A stretch of 64,000 nucleotides of DNA from Henriciella litoralis (GTDB lineage Bacteria > Pseudomonadota > Alphaproteobacteria > Caulobacterales > Hyphomonadaceae): assembly GCF_002088935.1 (NCBI RefSeq), contig NZ_NCSS01000004.1:591615-655614 (forward strand). The letters run 5' to 3'. The position numbers were made by a program, and so were the translations under genes. Under the pieces are notes generated by a model, which worked only from the letters and a program-made list of their open reading frames with translations, was not told the DNA's origin and searched no databases. Positions within the stretch are counted from its first letter, which is position 1. Each line of letters starts with the position of its first letter. Positions 18,301-28,401 of the stretch are shown here, piece after piece.

Positions 18301-18765
18301 ATGGCTGACGCCGAGAACACAATTCTGATGGAAACCACCAAGGGCCCGGTGAAGATCGAACTTCGCCCGGACCTCGCGCCCAACCATGTTGCGCGCATCA
18401 AGGAACTGGCCCGCGAAGGCTTTTATGACGGCATCGTCTTTCACCGCGTGATCGACGGTTTCATGGCGCAGGTTGGCTGCCCGAATGGCACCGGCACAGG
18501 CGGCTCCGACAAGCCGGACCTGAAGCAGGAGTTCAACAATGAGCCGCACGTTCGCGGCACCTGCTCAATGGCCCGGACGAACAATCCAAACTCGGCCAAC
18601 TCGCAATTCTTCATCTGCTTCGACGATGCCAGCTTCCTGAACAAGCAGTACACCGTCTGGGGCCAGGTTGTGGAAGGCATGGACAATGTCGACCAGTTGA
18701 AGCGCGGCGAACCTGTGCGCGACCCGGACTCGATTGTCTCGATGAAAGTCGCTGCTGACGCCTGA
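18301..18765 (+). CDS. ppiB: Peptidyl-prolyl cis-trans isomerase, cyclophilin type
   Basis: Start chosen at ATG 18301 (behind GGAGACTACAC); the frame is open further up without homology. The 154-residue protein is a single cyclophilin domain: FYDGIVFHRVIDGFMAQVGCP, SMARTNNPNSANSQFFICF and YTVWGQVVEGMDNVD. The catalytic Arg is in FHRV and the Gln-Phe-Phe pair is conserved. No signal peptide is seen, so it is cytoplasmic. It catalyses proline isomerisation during folding. Confidence 0.92.
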   Translation: MADAENTILMETTKGPVKIELRPDLAPNHVARIKELAREGFYDGIVFHRVIDGFMAQVGCPNGTGTGGSDKPDLKQEFNNEPHVRGTCSMARTNNPNSANSQFFICFDDASFLNKQYTVWGQVVEGMDNVDQLKRGEPVRDPDSIVSMKVAADA

Positions 18766-18791
18766 TATCGGCGCAGCAAAGGCAACACGGC

Positions 18792-20402
18792 ATGGCGCGC
18801 AAGGATCACACCGGTAGACGTGTCCCTAAACCCAGCAAGCATTTGCTGAGTTCGCGCATCGCACGGCTGATCTTTGCGTCCAATCTGGCGGGGCTCGCCA
18901 TTCTCATTATCGGCGCCATGGTGCTGAACGAGATGCGGGCGAGCTTTGTCGTTGCCAAGAAACAGGACCTCGTCGGACAGGCGCAGGTCTTCTCAAATCT
19001 GCTGGCCGAAGGCGCAACCTTTGGCCAGCCAGAGCCTGTCATGGATGAGGAACTGGCCCGCGCGACGCTCGCTGACCTTTCCTTGCCGGTTTCTGTTCGC
19101 GGGAAGGTCTATGACCCGGATGGTGAGCTGGTCGGTGACAGCTATTTCCTGTCTGACCGCGTCATCGTTTCCGGGCTTCCGCCGCTGCAGGAGCCGAGCC
19201 AGCTCTCACGCTGGAGTCGCAGTCTTTCGGAATGGGCCGTTTCGACCTTCGGGGCGCTGGTGCCGAATCGCGGTGGTGATGCAGTTCGAACACAGACATT
19301 CGAGCAGGAATACGCCGTCGCAATGGCGGGCGGTGAGGCCGCGAGCCAGCGGTTCAATGATCGCGGCCAACGCATTATTTCGGTCTCCCTGCCCGTGCAG
19401 CATGTTTCGGCTGTCGTCGGCGTCCTGACGCTGGAATCGAACGATATTGACGAGATTATCCGGGCTGAGCGCGCCGCGCTTATCCCGTTCATTGGCGTGG
19501 CTGTTCTCGTCGCACTCATAACATCTGCCTTGCTGACAATCGGGATTGCCCGTCCACTGAGGCGCCTCTCTGAGGAAGCGGACAGGGTGCGGTCAGGCAG
19601 CAGCCAGGAATTGAACCTGCCGCGCATCACTCGAAGGCGCGACGAAATTGGCGCGCTCGCCAGCTCAATGGAAGCGATGACCGAGGCCTTGTTCGAACGG
19701 ATCACCTCCAATGAGCGGTTTGCCGCCGACGTCGCCCATGAGATCAAGAACCCACTGACCTCCATCCGTTCCGCCGTTGAGACCGCCGAACGCGTGCAGG
19801 ACAATCCCGAGGCCATGCGAAAGCTGCACAAGGTCATCGCGCATGATGTCGGGCGGCTGGACCGGCTGATCACCGACATCTCGAATGCGTCACGGCTGGA
19901 AGCCGAGATCACGCGGGTACCGACGGAGACGCTCAACATTGCGCGCTTTGTCGCCGATATTGTCGCGACTTATGAGTATCTGGCCATCGAGGACGATCAG
20001 GCGAGTGTCGTCTATGAGGATGCCACCATGGGCGCGGGCCTTCGCGTGCGTGGCCGAGAGGGCCCACTCGGACAGGTCATCCGCAATCTGATCGATAACG
20101 GCCTGTCTTTCTCACCGCCCGCTGGCAAGGTATTTGTCCGCGTCGAACAGGGCCGCATCGGCCCACAGACAACGGCCCGCATCATTGTTGAAGATGAAGG
20201 CCCCGGCATACCGGATGACAAATTCGAGAAGATCTTTGAGCGCTTCTATACTGACCGACCCAAGGGATCTGCGTTCGGACGCAATTCAGGGCTCGGCCTT
20301 TCAATCGTTCGCCAGATCGCCAATACACATCTGGGCCATGTCTGGGCCGAGAACCGCGCCGAGGGCGGTGCGCGATTTATCGTAGAACTTCCCGCAACAT
20401 AA
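18792..20402 (+). CDS. chvG: Sensor histidine kinase ChvG
   Basis: The 536-residue kinase has two membrane segments (about residues 31-52 and 225-250) around a periplasmic sensor region, a HAMP segment, and a HisKA domain with DVAHEIKNPLTSIRSAVE (His near residue 316). The ATPase domain shows NLIDNGLSFSPP, EDEGPGIPDDKFEKIFERFY and the G2 box NSGLGLSIV. It matches ChvG, whose partner is ChvI at 12736-13431, and is followed by PTS genes as in the usual alphaproteobacterial order, but hprK is not between. Confidence 0.9.
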   Translation: MARKDHTGRRVPKPSKHLLSSRIARLIFASNLAGLAILIIGAMVLNEMRASFVVAKKQDLVGQAQVFSNLLAEGATFGQPEPVMDEELARATLADLSLPVSVRGKVYDPDGELVGDSYFLSDRVIVSGLPPLQEPSQLSRWSRSLSEWAVSTFGALVPNRGGDAVRTQTFEQEYAVAMAGGEAASQRFNDRGQRIISVSLPVQHVSAVVGVLTLESNDIDEIIRAERAALIPFIGVAVLVALITSALLTIGIARPLRRLSEEADRVRSGSSQELNLPRITRRRDEIGALASSMEAMTEALFERITSNERFAADVAHEIKNPLTSIRSAVETAERVQDNPEAMRKLHKVIAHDVGRLDRLITDISNASRLEAEITRVPTETLNIARFVADIVATYEYLAIEDDQASVVYEDATMGAGLRVRGREGPLGQVIRNLIDNGLSFSPPAGKVFVRVEQGRIGPQTTARIIVEDEGPGIPDDKFEKIFERFYTDRPKGSAFGRNSGLGLSIVRQIANTHLGHVWAENRAEGGARFIVELPAT

Positions 20403-20482
20403 CCCATCTTCGTCACGAAACCGTCTTGACGTATACGCCTCGTCTGTCAGCATCCGTTTTGCGGGAAACGTGTTGAGGGCGC

Positions 20483-20887
20483 ATGATCGGGATCGTTGTG
20501 GTCAGCCATGGAAAACTGGCGCGAGAACTTGTTCGCGCGACCGAGCATGTCGTCGGCGAACAGGACTATTTCCGTTCGATCTCTATTGAAGCTGAAGACG
20601 ATATCGATGCGCGCCGTGAGCAGATCAGAGAAACGGTCGCGGCTTGCAACACGGGTAAAGGCGTCATCATCGTGACCGACATGTTCGGCGGGACTCCCTC
20701 GAACCTCGCGATTTCAGTCATGCCCGATGCAAAGATCGACGTCATCGCCGGGGTAAATTTACCGATGCTGATCAAGCTGATCGAAGTGCGCGAGACCGTG
20801 AAGCTGGACGAAGCTGTCCGGGTCGGCCGCGATGCAGGCCAGAACTATATTCGGGTCGCGTCAGAAGTCATGGATCGGACGGCGTGA
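20483..20887 (+). CDS. PTS EIIA component, mannose family
   Basis: The 134-residue EIIA-Man-type protein has the phospho-His in VVVSHGKLARELV (His9) and FGGTPSNLAISVM. In alphaproteobacteria this protein, with HPr, forms a regulatory phosphorelay rather than a sugar uptake system. The stop codon overlaps the start of ptsH by four bases (GTGA). No membrane EII permease is near. Confidence 0.9.
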   Translation: MIGIVVVSHGKLARELVRATEHVVGEQDYFRSISIEAEDDIDARREQIRETVAACNTGKGVIIVTDMFGGTPSNLAISVMPDAKIDVIAGVNLPMLIKLIEVRETVKLDEAVRVGRDAGQNYIRVASEVMDRTA

Positions 20888-21180
20888 GCGACCAGGGAAC
20901 AACGGTTGAGCGGCGGGTTCAGATCGTCAATCGCAAAGGTCTGCACGCGCGGGCCTCTGCGAAACTGGCGCGACTGGCAAGCACACTTCCGGCGCAGGTC
21001 TTTGTCGTCCGTAATGGTGATGTGGCGCATGCGCATTCCATTATGGATCTGCTGATGCTGGCGGCTCACCAAGGCAGCGAGGTCGACGTGCGCGCCAGCG
21101 GGCCGAATGCGGCGGCCGCCGTCGACGCGGTTAGCGCGATGATTGCTGACGGCTTCGGCGAGCGCGACGAGGACGACTAG
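20884..21180 (+). CDS. ptsH: Phosphocarrier protein HPr
   Basis: The 98-residue protein starts at GTG 20884, overlapping the EIIA stop. The phospho-His is in NRKGLHARASAKLA (His21), and the site equivalent to Ser46 (Ser52 in SIMDLLML) is kept, so HPr kinase regulation remains possible. The protein is about ten residues longer than E. coli HPr, with a short acidic C-terminal tail (ERDEDD). It is likely co-transcribed with chvG and EIIA. Confidence 0.92.
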   Translation: MSDQGTTVERRVQIVNRKGLHARASAKLARLASTLPAQVFVVRNGDVAHAHSIMDLLMLAAHQGSEVDVRASGPNAAAAVDAVSAMIADGFGERDEDD

Positions 21181-21187
21181 TCCCCCA

Positions 21188-22675
21188 TCAGAGAACCATT
21201 GGCGCGATATAGTAGCCGATGACGCTGATAATCACGACGCCTATCAAATTCACCCAAAGACCGCGGCGGATCATCTGTCCAATCGTCACCTCTCCGCTCG
21301 CATAGATGATCGCATTGGGCGCGGTGGCGACCGGCAGCATGAAGGCGCAAGAGGCTGCTACGGCGGCAGGGGCCAGCAGGCTTTCAGGGGCAGCTCCGAC
21401 CGCGATGGACAAAGCACCAAGAATGGGCGCCAGCGTCGTCATCGTGGCAACGTTTGAGGTCAGCTCTGTCAGGAAGATGACCAGCGTCACAACGGCGACG
21501 ATAAAGAAGAGCGGTGGCAACACCGACAGAACGCCGAGCTGATCGCCGATCCAGGCTGAGAGACCCGTGCGAGACACCGCATTGCCGAGCGCAATGCCGC
21601 CGCCAAACAGAATGAGCACGCCCCAGGGCAGCTTTTCGGCCTCGTCCCAGTTAAGCAGGGCACGCCCTTCCTCTTTGCTGGCAGGCACGATGAACATCAG
21701 GACAGCGCCGAAGATCGCAATCATCATATCGACCTGTGCGCCGCTATAGCTCGACAGGAGCGGCCAGCCGGCGGCCTCAAGTGCGTTCACCACGATAAGG
21801 CGCGTCACCCAGAGAAACGCGATCAGGCCGAAGACGGCGGCGGCGCGTGCTTCTGGTGTTGTTATACCGCCCAAAGCAGACAATTGATGCTCGACATCGT
21901 CCCCAATAGCACGGGACGAGTCCATGCGCCCCAGACTCCGCGTCACCACCCACCATGCCGCGGGTATCATCAGGCAGACCGCCGGAAGGCCGAATGCCAT
22001 CCATTGCGGGAACCCGATTTCTGCGCCGGCCTCAACCTGTAGCCAGTTGATCGCAATCAGGTTTGTCGGCGTGCCGATAGGCGTGCCGACCCCGCCAATA
22101 GAAGCGGCGTAACAGACACCAAGCAGAAGCGCAGTCGTGAAAGCCCTCCTGTCACCGCCAAGAGCGGCTCCGGCTGATAGCGCGATTGGCACCATCATGA
22201 GCGTCGTCGCTGTATTGCTGATCCACATGGACAAGAGCGCCGTTGCGATCATGAAACCGAGGATCAGAAGGCGGGGTGAGGATCCGAAGTGGTGGACGAC
22301 GTTTAGCGCGATCCGCTTGTGCAGATTCCAGCGCTCAATCCCCATCGCGATAATGAACCCGCCGAGCAGGAGCACAACGATATGGTGCATATAATCGCCG
22401 CCAACTTGGCGGGGGCTGCCAGCATCAATCAGTGGCAGCACAACCAGCGGCAGAAGCGACGTCGCCGGGATTGGAATGGCTTCGGTCGCCCACCAGATGG
22501 CCATCCAGACGAGCAGGCAGGCAGTGCCCCATGCGGGTGTGTCCAGGCCGTCCGGCGCGCCGAGCAACGCCATGGTCGCAGCCAGGGCCGGTCCGAGCCA
22601 GAAGCCGATCAATCGTGCGGTGATGGGGTTTCCTCCAATTTTCCGCACTGGGCCAGCCTTGGCCGCTTTCGTCAA
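21188..22675 (-). CDS. SLC13-type anion/dicarboxylate transporter
   Basis: The roughly 495-residue carrier has at least eleven hydrophobic segments and conserved DASS blocks: MWISNTATTLMMVPIA, TPIGTPTNLIAI (first SNT-like motif) and FLTELTSNVATMTTLAPILG (second SNT motif). It probably transports dicarboxylates or sulfate with sodium. The start is uncertain: the open frame begins at TTG 22675, and a GGAGGAAA site lies further in. It is convergent with the ptsH end, only seven bases apart. Confidence 0.88.
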   Translation of the reverse strand: MTKAAKAGPVRKIGGNPITARLIGFWLGPALAATMALLGAPDGLDTPAWGTACLLVWMAIWWATEAIPIPATSLLPLVVLPLIDAGSPRQVGGDYMHHIVVLLLGGFIIAMGIERWNLHKRIALNVVHHFGSSPRLLILGFMIATALLSMWISNTATTLMMVPIALSAGAALGGDRRAFTTALLLGVCYAASIGGVGTPIGTPTNLIAINWLQVEAGAEIGFPQWMAFGLPAVCLMIPAAWWVVTRSLGRMDSSRAIGDDVEHQLSALGGITTPEARAAAVFGLIAFLWVTRLIVVNALEAAGWPLLSSYSGAQVDMMIAIFGAVLMFIVPASKEEGRALLNWDEAEKLPWGVLILFGGGIALGNAVSRTGLSAWIGDQLGVLSVLPPLFFIVAVVTLVIFLTELTSNVATMTTLAPILGALSIAVGAAPESLLAPAAVAASCAFMLPVATAPNAIIYASGEVTIGQMIRRGLWVNLIGVVIISVIGYYIAPMVL

Positions 22676-22692
22676 GCGCCTTGGAAGCAGGT

Positions 22693-23807
22693 TTAGCTTT
22701 CCAGGACGAGATCATCCCGGTGAATGACGGCAGGGCGGCCTCTATAGCCGAGGCGAGCCTCTATATCATCGCTATGCGCGCCGGCGATTCGCTGGACATC
22801 GGCTGCGTCATAGGCCGTCACGCCCTTGGCGATGACAGCGCCTTCAGACGACTTCACGGCGACGGCAGCGCCCTTTTCAAAGCGCCCCTCAATGCCCGAC
22901 ACACCGACCGCCAGCAGGCTGGAGCCAGACTGCAGCGCACGCGCGGCGCCTGCATCGATCAAGATCGCCCCTTCAGGTGTCAAATGCCCCTTCAGCCAGG
23001 TCTGACGTGCCGTTGCTGGCGTAACCGAAGGCATAATCCATGTCGCCCGCGCCCCATCAATGAGAGCGGAGACAGGCCTATCCCGGTCGCCAATCGTAAT
23101 TGCGGTCGCGCAACCCGCACCGAACGCAATCCGCGCTGCCTGCAGCTTGGTCGCCATGCCCCCCGAACCGACGCCGGCCTCGCTATTGGCGCTGCCCGCC
23201 ATCGCGTCATGGGCTTCGGTGAGTTCCGTGATTTCGGCGATATGCCTGGCCGAGGCGTCCTTGCGCGGATCGGCGGTGTATAGGCCATCGATGTCAGACA
23301 GGAGGATGAGCACGTCGGCGCTCAGCATCTGTGCGACCCGGGCGGCAAGGCGGTCATTGTCGCCATAGCGAATCTCGTCGGTCGCAACCGTATCATTCTC
23401 ATTGATGACGGGCACAGCGCCTGCGCTGAGCAGCGTATCGAGCGTCGCACGGGCGTTCAGCCATCGGCGGCGTTGTTCTGTATCTTCCAGGGTCAGCAGA
23501 GCCTGCGCCGCGTGAATGCCATGCGGCGCAAGCGCGCCTGCGACGGCCGCCATCAGCAGTGGCTGGCCAAGCGCAGCGGCGGCCTGTTTGTCTTCAAGTT
23601 TGCGGGGTCTCTTCTGCCCGAGAAACCCCTTGCCGAGGGCAACGGCGCCAGAGGAAACAAGAACCACCTGTTTTCCGCTCGCCTTCAGCGCGGCGATATC
23701 AGCCGCGAGACTGGCCAGCCAGGCATGCCGCGGCGTGCCTGATGATGCCATCAGCGCCGACCCGGTCTTGATGATGACCCGGTTCGCAGATGTCAGCGGC
23801 CCCGTCA

Positions 23808-23808
<1 letters not shown>
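22693..23808 (-). CDS. proB: Glutamate 5-kinase with PUA domain
   Basis: The 371-residue enzyme phosphorylates glutamate in the first step of proline synthesis. The kinase domain (residues 1-260) has RVIIKTGSALMA, VSSGAVALG and the NENDTV metal/substrate site, and PUA follows at about 280-360 (GAILIDAGAARAL, GAAVAVKSSEG). It starts at ATG 23808, overlapping the obgE stop by one base (TGATG), so translation is coupled. Confidence 0.95.
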
Positions 23809-24851
<1,043 letters not shown>

Positions 24852-24858
24852 TCAGTCC

Positions 24859-25383
24859 TTAGCGCGCCTTGGCCCGGCGTACCATGAAGATGTGATCGAC
24901 CTGCTGGTCGCGCCCGGCACAAAAAACCGGGGACATACCCGTTTCTTCGAAGCCAAGCTTGTGAAGTACCCTGCCCGAAGCGGGATTGTCAGCAAAATGG
25001 CCTGAGATGATTTCGTCCGCCTGTCCGCGGGCCGCCAGCCAGTCAATAACGGCCTGGCCCGCTTCTGTCGCAACGCCGCGCTTCCAGGCCTCGGGTGCCA
25101 CCCAGTAGCCAAGCTCGAAAACCTCGTCACCGGGACTACGATGGGCGCCCATCATGCCAATCAATGTATCGTCCTCAATGAGGGCGAAGGCGTGATCGGT
25201 GCCGAATTCACTGCCGCGTTCGACACTGAGAATCCAGCGGCCCGTCTGTTCCAGCTGCTGACCGGCCGGGATGCGGGCCACCATCCTGTAGATTCGCGGA
25301 TCGCTCACGATGTCCGTAATGCGCTCGGCATCCGCCAGAACGGGCGGGCGAAGCAGAAAACGCTCTGTCCTGATCTCAGTCAT
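24859..25383 (-). CDS. GNAT acetyltransferase, RimJ/RimL type
   Basis: The start chosen is ATG 25383 (MTEIRTERFLLRPP); the open frame runs 60 bases further up through a terminator hairpin, which argues against a longer protein. The 174 residues include IYRMVARIP, the GNAT acetyl-CoA loop region EAWKRGVATEAGQAVIDW and the ending VDHIFMVRR. It probably acetylates an N-terminal amine or a small molecule. It is the typical small N-acetyltransferase next to rpmA in this lineage. Confidence 0.85.
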   Translation of the reverse strand: MTEIRTERFLLRPPVLADAERITDIVSDPRIYRMVARIPAGQQLEQTGRWILSVERGSEFGTDHAFALIEDDTLIGMMGAHRSPGDEVFELGYWVAPEAWKRGVATEAGQAVIDWLAARGQADEIISGHFADNPASGRVLHKLGFEETGMSPVFCAGRDQQVDHIFMVRRAKAR

Positions 25384-25404
25384 GCAATGCTCGTCCTGCC
25401 GCGC

Positions 25405-25438
25405 AGCAAAAAGGGGAGACAGCCGACTGTCTCCCCTT
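25405..25438 (-). terminator. Rho-independent terminator of rplU-rpmA
   Basis: AAGGGGAGACAG at 25411-25422, a four-base CCGA loop and CTGTCTCCCCTT at 25427-25438 form a twelve-base stem. On the minus strand it is followed by a run of six T, so it ends the rplU-rpmA transcript. Confidence 0.85.
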
Positions 25439-25489
25439 CGCAATATCTGGTTCGATCATCCGGCCATCAAGGGCCAGAGACCGGCCCTG

Positions 25490-25759
25490 TTACTCTGCAG
25501 CGTCTGCCATCGGGACGACCGACACATACTGACGGTCACCGCGCGAACGCTTGAACTCGACGCGGCCTTCCTCAAGCGCGAAGAGGGTGTGGTCCTTGCC
25601 CATGCCGACGCCTGTGCCGGGATAGGTCTTGGTGCCACGCTGGCGAATGATGATGTTGCCCGGGATCACGTGCTGACCGCCGAACTTCTTCACGCCAAGG
25701 TATTTCGGATTTGAATCGCGACCGTTCCGTGACGAGCCGCCTGATTTCTTATGTGCCAT
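25490..25759 (-). CDS. rpmA: 50S ribosomal protein L27
   Basis: The 89-residue protein has the L27 hallmark [19 protein letters not shown] and [20 protein letters not shown]. It binds at the peptidyl-transferase site. No N-terminal cleavable extension is present. It lies downstream of rplU, with 39 bases between them, and shares the terminator at 25405-25438. Confidence 0.97.
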   Translation of the reverse strand: MAHKKSGGSSRNGRDSNPKYLGVKKFGGQHVIPGNIIIRQRGTKTYPGTGVGMGKDHTLFALEEGRVEFKRSRGDRQYVSVVPMADAAE

Positions 25760-25798
25760 GAGGGCGCTCCTTGATCTGATTGAAGCCTATAACAGACT

Positions 25799-26530
25799 TC
25801 AGGCGTCTTTTGCCAGTTTCTTGGCCTGCTTGACCCACTCGTCACGCTCGATGCGTCCGCCGAGACCGGCTTCGTCATCCAGCTCAGAGGCTTGGGTCTT
25901 GTTGAGGTCTGCAACTTGCCAGAAGTGGAAGATACCGGCTTCGTTGAGCTTTTTCTCCATGGCAGGGCCGACGCCGGAGATCTGCTTGAGATCATCCTTC
26001 TTGCCTTCGGCCTTGGCCAGACGGCCGCGCTCGTCGGTTGCTGGCTTGGCATCGGCTTTCGCTTCTGCCTTAGGAGCTGCTTCCTTCTTCGGAGCAGCTT
26101 CTTTTTTCGGTGCCGCTTCAGCCTTGGCAGCAGGTGCCTCGGTCTTCGGAGCCGCTTTAGCTTCGGCCTTCGGCGCGTCTTCTTTTTTCGCAGCAGCCTT
26201 CTTCGCAGGAGCTTTCTTGCCGTCGGTCAGGATCGAGGTGATCGTGACAACGCTCTCAAGCTGGCGATGGCCTTTCTTGCGGCGGTAGGTCGAGCGCTGG
26301 ACCTTCTTCATGATGGTGACCTTGTCACCTTTGCGCTGCGTGTTGACTTCGCCAACGACGCTCGCGCCTGCAACAAGCGGCGCACCGACAGTGACGTCTT
26401 TGCCGTCACCAAGCATCAGCACGTCAAATGTTACATCCGCGCCGATATCAGCTGCGAGTTTCTCGACAACAATCTGATCGCCTTCAGCGACTTTGTATTG
26501 TTTGCCACCAGTCTTAATGACCGCGAACAT
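25799..26530 (-). CDS. rplU: 50S ribosomal protein L21 with Ala/Lys-rich and helix-hairpin-helix extension
   Basis: Residues 1 to about 103 are ordinary L21 ([33 protein letters not shown]). The chain continues for another 140 residues: an Ala/Lys/Glu repeat region (about 108-175; [16 protein letters not shown] type) and a C-terminal domain with [19 protein letters not shown], a helix-hairpin-helix core of the type seen in L21-linked extensions of Caulobacterales relatives. The total of 243 residues is more than twice the usual L21 length. A role in nucleic-acid contact is an inference. Confidence 0.93.
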   Translation of the reverse strand: MFAVIKTGGKQYKVAEGDQIVVEKLAADIGADVTFDVLMLGDGKDVTVGAPLVAGASVVGEVNTQRKGDKVTIMKKVQRSTYRRKKGHRQLESVVTITSILTDGKKAPAKKAAAKKEDAPKAEAKAAPKTEAPAAKAEAAPKKEAAPKKEAAPKAEAKADAKPATDERGRLAKAEGKKDDLKQISGVGPAMEKKLNEAGIFHFWQVADLNKTQASELDDEAGLGGRIERDEWVKQAKKLAKDA

Positions 26531-26694
26531 GGCCTCATCCTTCCGGAAGGTGTAATTAGTTGATTATCCGCACGCGCATGGCGCCGGACATGAAGGCGCG
26601 GATAAACACTATCAGTGCCCCCATGTCAAACCCTGTCCTGCATGAATCCGGGGGCTTGCGTACAGGTCCGCCCCGCGCTATCCCCCCGCCCCAC

Positions 26695-26784
26695 GGAGAG
26701 GTGCTAGAGTGGTTGAATAGGCTAGTCTCGAAAACTAGTGAGCTCGCAAGGGCTCCGAGGGTTCGAATCCCTCTCTCTCCGCCA
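26695..26784 (+). tRNA. tRNA-Ser (anticodon CGA)
   Basis: The 90 bases fold as a class II tRNA: the acceptor stem GGAGAGG pairs with TCTCTCC, the anticodon stem CTAGT/ACTAG encloses loop CTCGAAA with anticodon CGA (reads UCG), there is a long variable arm, and the T stem GAGGG/CCCTC has loop TTCGAAT. The discriminator is G and CCA is encoded (26782-26784). The recombinase gene of the integrated element ends inside it on the opposite strand, so this gene is the attachment site. Confidence 0.95.
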
Positions 26785-28401
26785 TTTCGGTATAAAACTG
26801 GGCACGCCGTTCGCCGCCGATTCTGCGCTATTTGCGGCGGCTAGGGTTCTCAGAAGCTCGTTCTTCGATCCCATGATGCGCACTTCGCGCTCGTCGACCT
26901 CGACGCGCTGAGCTAACGCGCGCAGATGATCGCGCCGATAGCCGCCGCCCTCCAACCGCATTTTCTCGCGGGCCGCTGCGGCGAATCTCTCGATCATTTC
27001 CGGCGTGACGGCCTGATGAGTGGCGCTGTCGAGCATGGCTTCGGCGCGTTCCGCGTCGGTTTTCGCCTGATCACGAAGGACTTTCAGACCGGCGATGCGC
27101 TCTTTCAGCGCCGGATCGTCGAGGTCGGCGACGCCGATCTCGATGGCGTCGTAAAGGCGTTTCAGCCGCAGCTCCGATTCCGTTGCCCGCCGGTTCAGTT
27201 CGGCGATGTGCTCACGGCGGCGCTCAGCGCGCTCTTGCCGTCGGTCGAGCACATCGACGAGAACCTCTTCCAGCCGATCAGACGTCAGCAGACGCTCCTC
27301 CAGATGCTGAGCAACCAGCGTATCGAGCTTATCCATCGGGATTGTCCGGCCCTTGCAGCCAGTCTCGCCCTGACGCGCCTTGATCGAGCAGGCGTAGTAG
27401 CGGTAACGCCCGCTCTTGCCAGTGCGGATGGTCATGGCGCCGCCGCACTTGCCGCAAAAGCAGATCCCCGTCAGCAAGGTTGGTCCTGTCACTACGCGTG
27501 GCGGCGCGACCTTGGGATTGCGCGCCTGCATCAGCTTCTGCACGGCGTCGAAGGTCTTGCGGTCTATGATCGGCGGAACCGGAACCGTCACCAGGTCTTC
27601 CGGCTTGGTCGGCTCCTTGTTCTTGCGATGCTTGCCCCATTGATGCTCGCCGATATAGGTCCGCCGGGTCAGGATGCGATGAACCTGTCCGATGCCCCAG
27701 CGGCCGCCGTCTCGCGTGAAGATGCCCCTGCCATTGAGATGCGTGGCGATCGCTTTGACGCCCATGGCCCCGCGCGTTCCGTCCCCTTCCAGGGCGAGGC
27801 GATAGATCAGCCGGATCGTGTCGGCGTGCAGCGGATCGATCTCCAGTTTCTTCTTGGTCTTGGCGCCGCGCTGTTCGGCCGCGACCACGCGATAGCCGAC
27901 GGGCGGGCGCGAGCCGTTCCAGAAGCCCTGGCGGGCGTTTTCCTTGAGCGCGCGCAGGACGTGCTTGGCGTTCTCCTTGGACTGATATTCATCGAACAGC
28001 GCCATGATCTGGCGCATCATGACGTGCATGGGATCGTCGCCCATCTCCTGGGTGATGGAGACGAGCCTGACGCCGTTCTTGGCGAGCTTCCGGACGTAGA
28101 ACTCCAGCTCGAAATGGTCGCGGAAGAAACGGCTGAATGAGTGGACGACCACGATGTCGAAGGCTGAGGGCTTGGACGTACCCGCCTCGATCATGCGCTG
28201 GAATTCGGGGCGCTTGTCGTTCGTTGCTGACGCTCCTGGCTCCACATAGGTCTCGACGAGTTCGTAGCCGCGCGCCTCGCACCACGCTTCGCCCTGGCGT
28301 TTCTGGTCAGGGATCGAGACGTCATGCTCGGCCTGCCGCGTCGTCGAGACGCGCAGGTAAAGCGCGGCGCGGAGCTTCACGGCGTTTTGCGGTGCGTTCA
28401 T
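26722..28401 (-). CDS. Large serine recombinase (integrase)
   Basis: The 559-residue protein has a resolvase domain with catalytic Ser19 (ALYLRVSTTRQ) and IVVHSFSRFFRD, a recombinase domain (YRLALEGDGTRG...GVKAIATHLNGRGI), a zinc ribbon (CFCGKCGGAMTIR) and a coiled-coil domain, as in site-specific phage/ICE integrases. ATG 28401 is preferred over an upstream in-frame start because it overlaps the stop of the HTH gene as ATGA. The last residues RERDSNPRSPCELTSFRD are encoded by the reverse strand of tRNA-Ser. Confidence 0.92.
   Translation of the reverse strand: MNAPQNAVKLRAALYLRVSTTRQAEHDVSIPDQKRQGEAWCEARGYELVETYVEPGASATNDKRPEFQRMIEAGTSKPSAFDIVVVHSFSRFFRDHFELEFYVRKLAKNGVRLVSITQEMGDDPMHVMMRQIMALFDEYQSKENAKHVLRALKENARQGFWNGSRPPVGYRVVAAEQRGAKTKKKLEIDPLHADTIRLIYRLALEGDGTRGAMGVKAIATHLNGRGIFTRDGGRWGIGQVHRILTRRTYIGEHQWGKHRKNKEPTKPEDLVTVPVPPIIDRKTFDAVQKLMQARNPKVAPPRVVTGPTLLTGICFCGKCGGAMTIRTGKSGRYRYYACSIKARQGETGCKGRTIPMDKLDTLVAQHLEERLLTSDRLEEVLVDVLDRRQERAERRREHIAELNRRATESELRLKRLYDAIEIGVADLDDPALKERIAGLKVLRDQAKTDAERAEAMLDSATHQAVTPEMIERFAAAAREKMRLEGGGYRRDHLRALAQRVEVDEREVRIMGSKNELLRTLAAANSAESAANGVPSFIPKWRRERDSNPRSPCELTSFRD

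Noticed and set aside
25758..26563. Plus-strand frames rich in Phe, Ala, Ser over rplU
   Set aside because: They are antisense to the Ala/Lys repeat of the L21 extension and reflect its low complexity.
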